Shown here: one piece after another, positions 7,819 to 17,238 of the stretch
How the letters are laid out: each line of letters begins with the position of its first letter
How positions within the stretch are numbered: the stretch's first letter is position 1
Origin: CAZCAC01 sp964496575
GTDB taxonomy: Bacteria > Planctomycetota > UBA1135 > GCA-002686595
Assembly (NCBI GenBank): GCA_964496575.1
Contig: CAZCAC010000005.1
Span: 71,161-135,160, forward strand
Direction: 5' to 3'
Length of the DNA stretch: 64,000 nt
Program-made: the position numbers and the translations under genes
Notes under the pieces: generated by a model
Told to the model about the DNA's origin: nothing
The model's input: the letters and a program-made list of their open reading frames with translations, nothing else
Databases searched by the model: none

Positions 7819-9348
7819 TCAGCGACCGAGGTCGACGAAGACGCCGCCATTCTCGCGGGCGAGGGTGCTCATGAACGACTTCTGGAACTCGCCGATGGCG
7901 ATGGTGTGGATCACCACCTTGCGCAGCTCGTTGGCCTTGCGCACCTCGCGCAGGATGTCGTGGGGATCGACCAGGTCCCCCACCGTCGGGCGGCCATCGG
8001 AGAGGAAGAAGATCGTGTCGACGTCGACCTCGTAGTACTTGTCGGTCTTCCCTCGACCGGCGGCGTCGAGCGCCTGCATCAGGACGCCGTACGTGTTGGT
8101 CTTGCCCGCCTCGAGGTTCGCGCTGCCGACGAGCCCCGCGTGGGCGAGGTCCTCCTTGGAGCTGCCGCCGATCGCGTCGAGCTTGCGCACGTAGTCGTCC
8201 GCGCTCTTCTTGTTCAACACGTTGGCCGGCACCAGCTTCTTCTTCCACTGATCGATCTCGGTGGCGAAGGAGAGGATGTTGAGCTTCACGTACTTCTCGA
8301 GCCCTTCGATCGTGCGGCGGAGCTCCGTCTTGACGATGTCGATCCGGGCGTACGAGGGGTAGTCACCATCATCGAAGCGCTCCTTCTCGACCACGTGGTT
8401 CTCCATCGAGCCGGAGACGTCGATGATGAAGAGGATCGAGCGGCTGGGCGTCTCGATGCCGTGGTAATTCGTCGCCCCGCCGGGGTTGTACTTCGCCTGG
8501 TTCTTGGCCCGCTGCGCCTTCGCCTTGGCCAGAGCCTCGTCGCTGGGGATCTCGAAGCGATGCTCGATCCCCGTCCACCACTGGCGCCACAGCTCCGTTC
8601 GCGCGCCCATGCCCTTGCCGGTGATCTCCTCCAGCGCGCGGGAATAGTCGTCGACGAGTCTACCCTCCTCCTTCTCCATCGCCGTGATCAATGGCCCGAT
8701 CGCCCGCTTCGCGCGGACCTCGTGGAGCGCCAGCGCGGCGCTGGAGCGCACCTGCCACACCTTGTCGCCGAGCGCGGCGATCGCGACATCGACGACCTGC
8801 GGCTCACGGAGGTACGCCAGCGCCTCGAGCGAGGCGCAGCGAACCGCGGCCTCCTTGTCGGTCACCAGGGGGAGGATCTCCGGAATGGCGGTCTTCTCCG
8901 AGCGCGCCTGGAGCGCCTGCACCGCGCGCCGGCGCACGTCCCACGCCTTGTCGGCGAGGCACTCGATCAGCATCTCGCTGTCGCCCTGGAAACCGCCCTC
9001 CCCGATCGCGCGCAGGAGCCCGACGCGCACCGGTTCGCGCTTGTCCGCCCCGAGTCGAAGGAACACCTCGTCGATCGCCGCCTTGGATTTCAGCGCGCCG
9101 AGGACCGTCACCACCGCGTCGACGATCTCCGGCTCCTGGTCGTTCAGCACCGGGACGAGGACCTTCACCACTCCCGGCGTGTCGGCGCCGTCGAGCGAGT
9201 AGATCGCCTCGATCCGGGTGGGGGTGTCCTTGAACTTGCGGAAGTACTTCTTGAACTCGCGGACGATCTCGTCGTCCCCGCCGAGCGCCAGGGCGGGCAA
9301 CAAGAGCAGGGTCAGGAGGGCCGCGAAACGGTGGATCTTCGAAGACAT
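7819..9348 (-). CDS. exported HEAT-repeat / von Willebrand factor A protein
   Basis: This 509-residue protein has a signal peptide (residues 1-23, ending LALG). It then has HEAT-like helical repeats from about 45 to 245 (for example DKAWDVRRRAVQAL and DKVWQVRSSAALAL), then a Lys/Ala-rich linker, then a VWA domain. The VWA metal site (MIDAS) begins with IDVSGSM at Asp310, and a second conserved segment is TIFFLSDGRPTVGD. The combination suggests a periplasmic or surface scaffold that binds a partner through Mg2+. It stands alone on the minus strand, with tRNA-Pro downstream. The partner and pathway are unknown. Confidence 0.85.
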   Translation of the reverse strand: MSSKIHRFAALLTLLLLPALALGGDDEIVREFKKYFRKFKDTPTRIEAIYSLDGADTPGVVKVLVPVLNDQEPEIVDAVVTVLGALKSKAAIDEVFLRLGADKREPVRVGLLRAIGEGGFQGDSEMLIECLADKAWDVRRRAVQALQARSEKTAIPEILPLVTDKEAAVRCASLEALAYLREPQVVDVAIAALGDKVWQVRSSAALALHEVRAKRAIGPLITAMEKEEGRLVDDYSRALEEITGKGMGARTELWRQWWTGIEHRFEIPSDEALAKAKAQRAKNQAKYNPGGATNYHGIETPSRSILFIIDVSGSMENHVVEKERFDDGDYPSYARIDIVKTELRRTIEGLEKYVKLNILSFATEIDQWKKKLVPANVLNKKSADDYVRKLDAIGGSSKEDLAHAGLVGSANLEAGKTNTYGVLMQALDAAGRGKTDKYYEVDVDTIFFLSDGRPTVGDLVDPHDILREVRKANELRKVVIHTIAIGEFQKSFMSTLARENGGVFVDLGR

Positions 9349-9497
9349 CGGCTCGACCTTTGAAGAGAGTGGGACGGCTGTTGTACCTCGCCCGCCCGGC
9401 GCGTCTACACCGATTCCACTCTCCCCCCCGGCAGGGGCCCGCAGAGGCCGCCTGGCGCCGGCTCGGATCGACCGAGGCCGTCAACGAAGGGCCCGGA

Positions 9498-11192
9498 CTA
9501 GTCGGAGCTCTCCGTCCCTTCCTCGGGATCCTCTTCCGCGCCACTCGAGTCCACCAGGCGCGTGGCGCTCTTCCCCGCGGGGTCGACGACGGCGTCGCGC
9601 AGGGTGATCCGGGCGCCCTCGTCGGTGACCAGCGTCACGGTGTCCTCGTCGCGGTCGATCACCTTGCCGTAGAAGACTCCGCCGGGCGTGCGTACCCGGA
9701 CCTGCTCGAGCCCGGCGAGATCCTGAGAGCCGTCGTCTCCGAGGGCCGCGACCCCCTCGGTGGTCAAGATGTGCTCGATGCGGTGGACCTGCCAGGAGAG
9801 CAGGGCCATCTTGCCCAGCTCGGTCTCCAGCCAGACCTTCTTCTGGCCGACGGCGTAGAGCTGTCCCTCGAAGATCTCGCCGCTTCCGAGATGGACGCGA
9901 ACCCGACCGATGGACGGGGTCAGGAGGCGGCTCTGGCCCTCGATCGCGTCGATCGGGATCGCGCCTCCGCTCCAGATCCCCGAGAGCTCGCTCGCCGAGG
10001 CCTCGCGAATCCGGTCGCCCATCTCCTCGGGCAGGACGGTCATGTCCTCGACCTTGACCACCTGGGTGCGGCGCTCACGCCCCGCCTCGACTCCATCCGT
10101 GCCATCCGTGGCGGCCATCGTCGGGTTCGGGCCCTCGGCGATCGCGACCTCCGGTTCGGGGGTGACCACGGGCGAATCGACGGATGGCGTGCGCGTCGCC
10201 ACCAGGAACGGCGAGGAGGTCCCGCCGTCGGGTCCACTCGACGGCCCGCCAATGGCCAGGGTGCGGAAGGGGTTGCGGAATAGCGGCGCCCGGCGCGGCC
10301 CTTCGGGTTCGACCGCGCCTCCCGGGTCGACCGCGGGGGTCGGCTCGGCGGGAACGGGGGGTTCGGGCTCGGCCGCGGCGACGACCGCCGGCTCGGGGGT
10401 CGTCTCGGGGGTCGTCTCGGGAACCGGCTCCGGAACCGTCTCCGCGACCACCACCGGCGCGGGGGCCTCGATCACCTCCGGCGCCGGTCGGGCCGGCCGC
10501 CAGGGACCGTCGAACAGCGGTCCGGCGGGCAGGGGGCCGAGGTCGACGACGGCGTCGGCGGGCGGGGGCACCGGGGCGGGTTCCACCGGCGCCTGGGCGA
10601 CCGTCTCCGCGGCGGGCTGTTCGACGCCAGGAGGCGGAGGGGGCGGCGCGGTATCCGGCGAGTCGCCGCGGGTGGTGATGTAGCGGGCGGCGCCGAAGCC
10701 CGCTCCGACCGAGATCACGATGTACAGGAAGAGGTCGAGCTTGCCGGGCCCTGCTCCCGAGGTCACGACCTCCCCACCCTCTTCCGCGGAGGTCTCTCCG
10801 GGTTGTGGATCGGTGGCCAGGAGGTGCTCGTCCTCGACGTCGAGCTCCATCAGCCAGCTCATCGTCTCCTCGCCGTCCTCCTCCTGGTCCCAGTCCTCCT
10901 CCTGGCCCGTGGGATCGGGTTCTCCCTCCTCGACCTCCTGCAGCCACGATGCATCCTGGTCGTCGATCGCCGTGAGCTCCTGCAGCTTCTGCGTCATCTC
11001 CTCGGCGAGAGGGGGCGCGTCTCCGCCCTGGGTTGGATCGATGGTGGTGGGACCCTCGAGCGCTGGATCGATCGCAGCGTCGCCGCTCGCACCCAGACCG
11101 AGGAAGTCCTGGGGCTCTCCGCTTCCCGAGTCGACGGGGAAGGGGTCCGGGGTGCGGTCGGGGTCGACGGGGTTGGAAGGTTTTTCCTGCAT
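9498..11192 (-). CDS. single-pass membrane protein with acidic and Pro-rich regions and two Sm/SH3-like C-terminal repeats
   Basis: I do not recognise a named family. The 564 residues run in this order: an acidic N-terminal half (many E, D and Q; residues 1-150), one transmembrane segment near 152-170 (LDLFLYIVISVGAGFGAARY), a long Pro/Ala/Glu linker to about 370, and a C-terminal beta-rich part. That part has two similar units. One is around RVRVHLGSGEIFEGQLYAVG and the next around QVRVRTPGGVFYGKVIDRDE, each followed by strands like KVWLETELG and TVTLVTDEG. They look like small SH3/Sm-type barrels. The orientation (acidic part inside, linker outside) is a guess. Confidence 0.65.
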   Translation of the reverse strand: MQEKPSNPVDPDRTPDPFPVDSGSGEPQDFLGLGASGDAAIDPALEGPTTIDPTQGGDAPPLAEEMTQKLQELTAIDDQDASWLQEVEEGEPDPTGQEEDWDQEEDGEETMSWLMELDVEDEHLLATDPQPGETSAEEGGEVVTSGAGPGKLDLFLYIVISVGAGFGAARYITTRGDSPDTAPPPPPPGVEQPAAETVAQAPVEPAPVPPPADAVVDLGPLPAGPLFDGPWRPARPAPEVIEAPAPVVVAETVPEPVPETTPETTPEPAVVAAAEPEPPVPAEPTPAVDPGGAVEPEGPRRAPLFRNPFRTLAIGGPSSGPDGGTSSPFLVATRTPSVDSPVVTPEPEVAIAEGPNPTMAATDGTDGVEAGRERRTQVVKVEDMTVLPEEMGDRIREASASELSGIWSGGAIPIDAIEGQSRLLTPSIGRVRVHLGSGEIFEGQLYAVGQKKVWLETELGKMALLSWQVHRIEHILTTEGVAALGDDGSQDLAGLEQVRVRTPGGVFYGKVIDRDEDTVTLVTDEGARITLRDAVVDPAGKSATRLVDSSGAEEDPEEGTESSD

Positions 11193-11373
11193 GTGGATCG
11201 CTTCTCTTCGATGGCCCTCGTTGCCGCGCGTCCAGCTGGCGGCTCCCGGCTCCGGAGGGGCACGGACCGACCACTTCCTCGGAGAGGAAAGGCCTCGGTT
11301 CTATCGGCAGGAGCGAGGTCCCGAACTCAGCCCACTCCGGGAAGAAATCGCCGCCCCGCCCGCGCCGGGGCGA

Positions 11374-13290
11374 TCAGCGGCGTTTCAGCACCCGATGACC
11401 CCCCTGGCGCAGGGTGAGGCCCTCGGCGTCGAGGCGCTCCAGGAGGGGGATCAGGTACTTGCGGGTCGTCGACAGGCGGTCCCGCAGCTCGGGGATCTCG
11501 AGGCGACCATTCCGCTCGCAGTTCTCGATCACCGCCGCCCGGGCCTCCTCGGCGACGGTGCCGGCGAGGTGCAGGCCCCCGCCGAGGGGCACCAGCTCCC
11601 CCTGATCGACCAGCATCGCCACCAGGGACTCCAGCGCCGGCTCCCCGCACCGGAGCTCTCCGGCGAGCTCGCCCAGGGCGGGGGGCTGGAAGCGCGCCTG
11701 CTTGAGTCGTTCTCCGATCCTCCGGGCCAGCTCCTGCTCCTGCTCGTCGAGGGCGATCGCTCGCCCGGCGAGGCGGATGCGCCCCCCCGGCTCGACGGTG
11801 ATCCCCCCGCGGGCGCTCTCCTCGTCGAGCAGGAAGCCGAGGAAGGCGGGCTCGTGTCCGAGCAGGCTGCGGATCTCGCGAACCGGGGCGATCTCGCGCT
11901 TGGCGTGTTCCTCGAACCAGCGCTCCAGCGTCCCGCGCAGCTCCTCGAGCGCGGACTCCAGCGCCTCGGCGTGCAGCCACTTGTGCCCCTGGTCGGCGGT
12001 GACGCAGCGGCCCATCCGGGACAGCTCGTCGAGCATCGCCCGCGTCTCCCCCTTCGGACGCTTGACCTCGTGCGAGAGCTCCTCGACCGACCGCAACACC
12101 TTGCCGCTTCGAGCGAGCAGCACCTCGAGCAGCTCGCGGGGAGAGTCGAGGCTCCCCTCCTGCCGGGTGAGCTCCTCGAGCACGAACTCCTTGAAGCGCT
12201 TCAGCCGGTGGCGACTCTCCTCGAGGATCCGGCCTCCGCCCAGGGTGACGAGCGGCGAGGAGAGGCGGAGGATGAAGGGGTCTCCGGGGGCGCACACGAT
12301 CGGCTCCTCGAGGCGGAGCTGCACCAGCCCCGTCTCTCCCGGGAGCAGCTCGGGCGCGTCGAGCAGGACCACCTCCCCCACCACCTCCGCCGTGCCGCAG
12401 TGCAGCCGGATCGGGGTGCGGTTCACCAGCGGGAAGCCGAGGTCGCCGAGCAGGGAGAGCCGCGCCCCGACCATGCGCATCGCCCGGAAGAAGCCCGGAG
12501 TCGCCGCGACGTGGCCGCGGTGCACGTCCCTGTGGGAGACGTCGGAGATGTTGACCGCCGTCGAGTGCCCGGCGCGCGCGGTGGTGGTGGTCTGCTTGTA
12601 GGCCTGCAGCCCCCGCACCTTGCCCTTCGAACCCCCGGGCAGGATCTCCAGCCGGTCGCCGTTCTTCACCTCGCCGGTGACCGGGATACCGGTGACCACG
12701 GTGCCGAATCCCTTCGAGCTGAAGACCCTCTGGATCGGCATGCGAAAGACACCGTCGGCGGAGCGTGGCTCGGTCCTCGCCGCCTCCGCGAAGAGTGCTT
12801 CGCGAAACGCGTCCAGCCCCTCGGCGGTGATCGCCGAGACCCGGAAGAGCGGCGCGCTCTCGAGGAAGGTCCCCTCGAGCGTCTCGCGCACGTCCTCCTC
12901 GGCGAGCTCGACCAGCTCCTCGTCGACGAGATCGATCTTGGTCAGGACGACGAGCCCGCGCGACACGCCGAGCAGCCCCATGATCGAGAGGTGCTCGCGC
13001 GTCTGCGGCATCACCCCGTCATCCGCGGCGACGACCAGCACCACGAGGTCGATCCCCGAGGCGCCAGCGACCATGTTCTTGATGAAGCGCTCGTGCCCGG
13101 GAACGTCGATGATCCCCACCAGCCGGCCGTCGGGAAGCTCGAGCGGCGCGAAGCCGAGGTCGATGGTCAGCCCGCGCGCTTTCTCCTCCTTGAGGCGATC
13201 GGGATCGATGCCGGTCAGGGCCTGCACCAGGGTGGACTTGCCGTGGTCGATGTGCCCGGCGGTCCCGATGACGATGGGCTGGATCTCCAT
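11374..13290 (-). CDS. selB: selenocysteine-specific elongation factor SelB
   Basis: SelB carries Sec-tRNA to the ribosome at UGA codons that are followed by a SECIS hairpin. The GTPase motifs are all present: G1 GTAGHIDHGKST at residues 9-20, G3 DVPGHE, and G4 TKID. Domains 2 and 3 follow (RVFSSKGFGTVVTG, VVLLDAPELLPGETGLVQLR). The C-terminal 280 residues carry the string of winged helices that distinguishes SelB from EF-Tu (TADQGHKWLH, RLSTTRKYLIPLLERLDAEG). The length of 638 is normal. No selA, selD or tRNA-Sec is visible nearby. Confidence 0.93.
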   Translation of the reverse strand: MEIQPIVIGTAGHIDHGKSTLVQALTGIDPDRLKEEKARGLTIDLGFAPLELPDGRLVGIIDVPGHERFIKNMVAGASGIDLVVLVVAADDGVMPQTREHLSIMGLLGVSRGLVVLTKIDLVDEELVELAEEDVRETLEGTFLESAPLFRVSAITAEGLDAFREALFAEAARTEPRSADGVFRMPIQRVFSSKGFGTVVTGIPVTGEVKNGDRLEILPGGSKGKVRGLQAYKQTTTTARAGHSTAVNISDVSHRDVHRGHVAATPGFFRAMRMVGARLSLLGDLGFPLVNRTPIRLHCGTAEVVGEVVLLDAPELLPGETGLVQLRLEEPIVCAPGDPFILRLSSPLVTLGGGRILEESRHRLKRFKEFVLEELTRQEGSLDSPRELLEVLLARSGKVLRSVEELSHEVKRPKGETRAMLDELSRMGRCVTADQGHKWLHAEALESALEELRGTLERWFEEHAKREIAPVREIRSLLGHEPAFLGFLLDEESARGGITVEPGGRIRLAGRAIALDEQEQELARRIGERLKQARFQPPALGELAGELRCGEPALESLVAMLVDQGELVPLGGGLHLAGTVAEEARAAVIENCERNGRLEIPELRDRLSTTRKYLIPLLERLDAEGLTLRQGGHRVLKRR

Positions 13291-13300
13291 GGTCTACTTC

Positions 13301-13429
13301 GAGTCGGTTTCTGCGCGCTGCGCGCAGAAAGCAGGGTGATCCAATCGGAGTCGGTTTCTGCGCGTTGCGCGCAGAAAGCAGGCTGATCCAGTCGGAGTCG
13401 GTTTCTGCGCGCTGCGCGCAGAAAGCAGG
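13301..13429. repeat. three tandem 47-bp units with a perfect or near-perfect hairpin (REP-like, unit A)
   Basis: The conserved 35-bp cores are at 13301-13335, 13348-13382 and 13395-13429, an exact 47-bp period. Each core holds TTTCTGCGCGC, one base, then GCGCGCAGAAA, a perfect 11-bp palindrome in copies 1 and 3. Copy 2 has T in place of C near the centre, giving a G-U wobble. A fourth copy of the core lies at 44429-44463. Confidence 0.85.
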
Positions 13430-13435
13430 CTGGGA

Positions 13436-13645
13436 GGGCATTGAAGCTCTCGAGAATCGTGATCGGAACGGTCGATTGACCCGTCAGCCCGCGTTAGGGC
13501 ATTGAAGCTCTCGAGAATCGTGATCGGAATGGTCGGTTGACCCATTGGGTTGCGGGCGTCAGCCCGCGCTAGGGCATTGAACCTGTCGAGAATCGGAGCC
13601 TGACTGGTCTACTGAGCCGTCCAGTGGTGGGCATCAGCCCACGCT
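13436..13645. repeat. three diverged copies of a second repeat unit (unit B)
   Basis: The copies start at 13436, 13497 and 13572, each with GGGCATTGAA then a TCGAGAATCG block. Copies 2 and 3 end in a small hairpin: GCGGGC-GTCA-GCCCGC and GTGGGC-ATCA-GCCCAC. The second base pair of the stem changes from C-G to T-A between them, so pairing is kept. A related copy at about 44468-44547 follows the fourth unit A. Confidence 0.75.
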
Positions 13646-13675
13646 GCGCGCCCGGGAGTATACTCGGGCGCCACG

Positions 13676-14593
13676 ATGACGTCTCTGCCCTTCCAGCCGC
13701 TGCGCCCCTACCTGAAGGAACGATTCGGGCGTGAGGTGTTCCGGGTCGCGCTCGACGCCGGCTCGACCTGCCCCAACCGAGACGGTTCGAAGGGCTTCGG
13801 GGGGTGCAGCTACTGCGACGTCGAGGGCTCCGGCACCGGCGCGCTGAAGAGCGGCGCCGCGCTCGCCGAACAGCTCACCGCTGGAATCGACCGGGTGCGC
13901 CGGCGCGACGAGGGAACCGGCGTGATCGCGTACTTCCAGTCCTACTCCAACACCTACGTCGAGACCGCGCGCCTCGCGGAGGTCCTCTCGGTCGTCGAGC
14001 CCCACCTCGAGGGCCCGGTGGTCGCGGTGAGCCTCGCCACGCGCCCCGACACCCTCTCCGACGACGCTCTCGACCTCCTGGTCCGGTTGAACGACCGCGT
14101 TCCCGTCTGGGTGGAGATGGGCCTGGAGGTGGCGGACGACTCGATCCTCTCGGCGATCGGCCGACACCACACCGTGGAGGACTTCACCGGGGCGACCCGC
14201 CGCCTGCACGAGGCGGGGCTGGAGATGATCGGCCACGCGATCCTCGGCTTGCCGGGCGACGGCCGGGAGGGCGCGCGCCGCACCGCCGAGGTGCTGGCCG
14301 CGGCGGGCGTGGCGGGCGTCAAGGTCCACCACCTGATGGTCCTGCGCCGGACGCTGCTGGAGAAGCAGTGGCGCGCCGGTGAGGTGGAGCCCCTAGACGC
14401 CGAGACCTACGTCACCTGGCTGGCGGACTTCATCGAGCGCCTGGCCCCCGACCAGGTCGTGCACCGCCTGACCGGCGACGCGCCGGACGACAAGCTGCTC
14501 GCGCCGCGGTGGGAGATGCACAAGAGCGCGATCCGCGAGCGGCTGGTCGGCGAGCTGGAGCGCCGTGGGACTCGACAGGGGATGCGGAGGTAG
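13676..14593 (+). CDS. radical SAM protein of the YhcC/TIGR01212 type
   Basis: This 305-residue protein belongs to a radical SAM family related to Elp3-type enzymes and named after E. coli YhcC. The three cluster Cys lie in TCPNRDG and GGCSYCD near residues 24-41, giving the wide CX..CX2C spacing typical of this family. Later landmarks are YFQSYSNTYVE, the SLATRPDTL strand, and GLEMIGHAILGLPGDGREG. I chose the ATG at 13676, the first in frame. The final codons and the stop sit in the left arm of a long hairpin (14583-14657). The family's reaction is not well defined, so no pathway is offered. Confidence 0.88.
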   Translation: MTSLPFQPLRPYLKERFGREVFRVALDAGSTCPNRDGSKGFGGCSYCDVEGSGTGALKSGAALAEQLTAGIDRVRRRDEGTGVIAYFQSYSNTYVETARLAEVLSVVEPHLEGPVVAVSLATRPDTLSDDALDLLVRLNDRVPVWVEMGLEVADDSILSAIGRHHTVEDFTGATRRLHEAGLEMIGHAILGLPGDGREGARRTAEVLAAAGVAGVKVHHLMVLRRTLLEKQWRAGEVEPLDAETYVTWLADFIERLAPDQVVHRLTGDAPDDKLLAPRWEMHKSAIRERLVGELERRGTRQGMRR

Positions 14594-14657
14594 CGGAGAG
14601 CGCGGTGGTTTCACGCAGAGCTCGCGGAGAACCACCGCGCGCTCCGCTACCTCCGCG
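14583..14657. terminator. 28-bp stem hairpin at a convergent junction (bidirectional terminator candidate)
   Basis: The left arm 14583-14610 and right arm 14630-14657 pair over 28 positions with two mismatches, enclosing a 19-base loop. The arms read GCGGAGGTAGCGGAG... and its complement. The hairpin includes the stop codon of the radical SAM gene and ends 6 bp before the stop of the converging zinc-ribbon gene. No long T-run follows on either strand. Confidence 0.65.
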
Positions 14658-14662
14658 TCCGA

Positions 14663-15367
14663 CTACGGCAGGTACAGAATCCGGTCACAACTCGAACACT
14701 GCACCAGATCGATCCCCCGCGCCACGCGCACCGCCGTATTGGGCGGAACCTGCATGAAGCACGCCTGGCAGATGGCGCCGTCGAGCATCGCCAGCGCCTC
14801 GCCGTCGCGCGCCTGCAGGAGGCGGTCGTAGAGGTCGAGGGTGCCCTGATCGAGGTCGTTGCCGAGGCGCGCCTCGCGCCTCTTCTGCAGCGCCTCCTGT
14901 CGGCCGCGCGCGTCCCCCACCTCGCTCTCGATGTTGGCCGAGTACTCGGCGAAAACCTCGCGCTCGGCGGTCAGCTCACCGGTGAGCCGGGTCGTCTCCG
15001 TCGTGTTGGACTCGATCTGCTCGACGTAACCGAGCGCCTCCCGCTCCGCCTCGTCGATCTGGCGCTTGAGCCCGCGCATCTCGTAGCGGCACGCCTCGAC
15101 CACCGACATGTCCCGGCTGCTGTTCGATTCCTTCTCCAGCTTGCGGATCCGCTGCTGCTGAATCGCCACCGTGTCCTCGATCTCCTTGACGCGAACCTGG
15201 AGCGCCTGAACCCGCCCCTTGCGCTCATCGAGCGACTCGGCCTGCCCGTCGAGCTGTGCCTGCCGGCGGGCGAGCTCGGCGGGCAGGCGACGGAGCTCCT
15301 CGTTGACTCGGAAGAGGTCGCGGTCGATTTCCTGCAGGGCTCGGAGCGCTTGCACGGGGTTCTCCAT
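14663..15367 (-). CDS. coiled-coil protein with C-terminal C4 zinc ribbon (CT398-like)
   Basis: This 234-residue protein is a long helical coiled coil (residues 5-185, rich in E, R, Q and L) with a short C-terminal zinc ribbon. The ribbon has CX2C pairs in ICQACFMQ and VQCSSCDRILYLP. This is the layout of the small family related to chlamydial CT398. It is often next to RNA-polymerase or replication genes, and its members are thought to be adaptors. Here it lies just downstream of rpoD but is separated from it by a strong terminator. The ATG at 15367 is the only good start. The exact partner is unknown. Confidence 0.8.
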   Translation of the reverse strand: MENPVQALRALQEIDRDLFRVNEELRRLPAELARRQAQLDGQAESLDERKGRVQALQVRVKEIEDTVAIQQQRIRKLEKESNSSRDMSVVEACRYEMRGLKRQIDEAEREALGYVEQIESNTTETTRLTGELTAEREVFAEYSANIESEVGDARGRQEALQKRREARLGNDLDQGTLDLYDRLLQARDGEALAMLDGAICQACFMQVPPNTAVRVARGIDLVQCSSCDRILYLP

Positions 15368-15443
15368 GGGTGTGTCTCGGAAGCTGAGGGGCGGAACAGT
15401 GTAGCGTCGGTTGGTGAGCGTACAAGTTCAGGGGTGAAGAGGA

Positions 15444-15482
15444 CCCCGCCCCGCCCCCGGGAGAGGCGGGGGCGGGGCGGGG
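15444..15482 (-). terminator. strong GC-rich hairpin after rpoD
   Basis: The arms 15444-15458 and 15468-15482 form a perfect 15-bp G/C-only stem with a 9-base loop. It lies 20 bp past the rpoD stop on the minus strand. No U-run follows, so it may act with Rho or as a transcript 3'-end protector. Confidence 0.7.
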
Positions 15483-15502
15483 TGAGCGGTCATCGTCGAC
15501 CT

Positions 15503-17230
<1,728 letters not shown>

Positions 17231-17238
17231 GCGTACCT

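Larger units (their letters stand above)
13291..13675. other. intergenic repeat cluster between divergent selB and radical SAM genes
   Basis: No gene is supported in these 385 bp. They are almost entirely made of two repeat types, listed separately: three tandem copies of a 47-bp palindromic unit, then three diverged copies of a longer unit. The upstream signals of both flanking genes must lie within or beside these repeats. Confidence 0.75.

Noticed and set aside
10720..13386. Long plus-strand open frame (888 codons) opposite selB and the membrane-protein gene
   Set aside because: The minus strand carries SelB with all GTPase motifs. The plus frame has no recognisable domain and crosses two genes and an intergenic gap.
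13301..13429. Possible CRISPR array (regular 47-bp period)
   Set aside because: The cores are palindromic, the 12-bp spacers between them are nearly identical to each other, and no cas genes are present. It is a tandem palindromic repeat.
13294..13545. Minus-strand 83-residue frame across the repeats
   Set aside because: Its peptide simply repeats with the DNA (FLRATRRNRL, FCAQRAETDS and similar). There is no ribosome binding site, and the palindromes explain the sequence.
13676..14593. Radical SAM protein as a selenium-pathway enzyme because selB is adjacent
   Set aside because: The genes are divergent, separated by repeats, and the protein matches the YhcC-type family with no known link to selenium.
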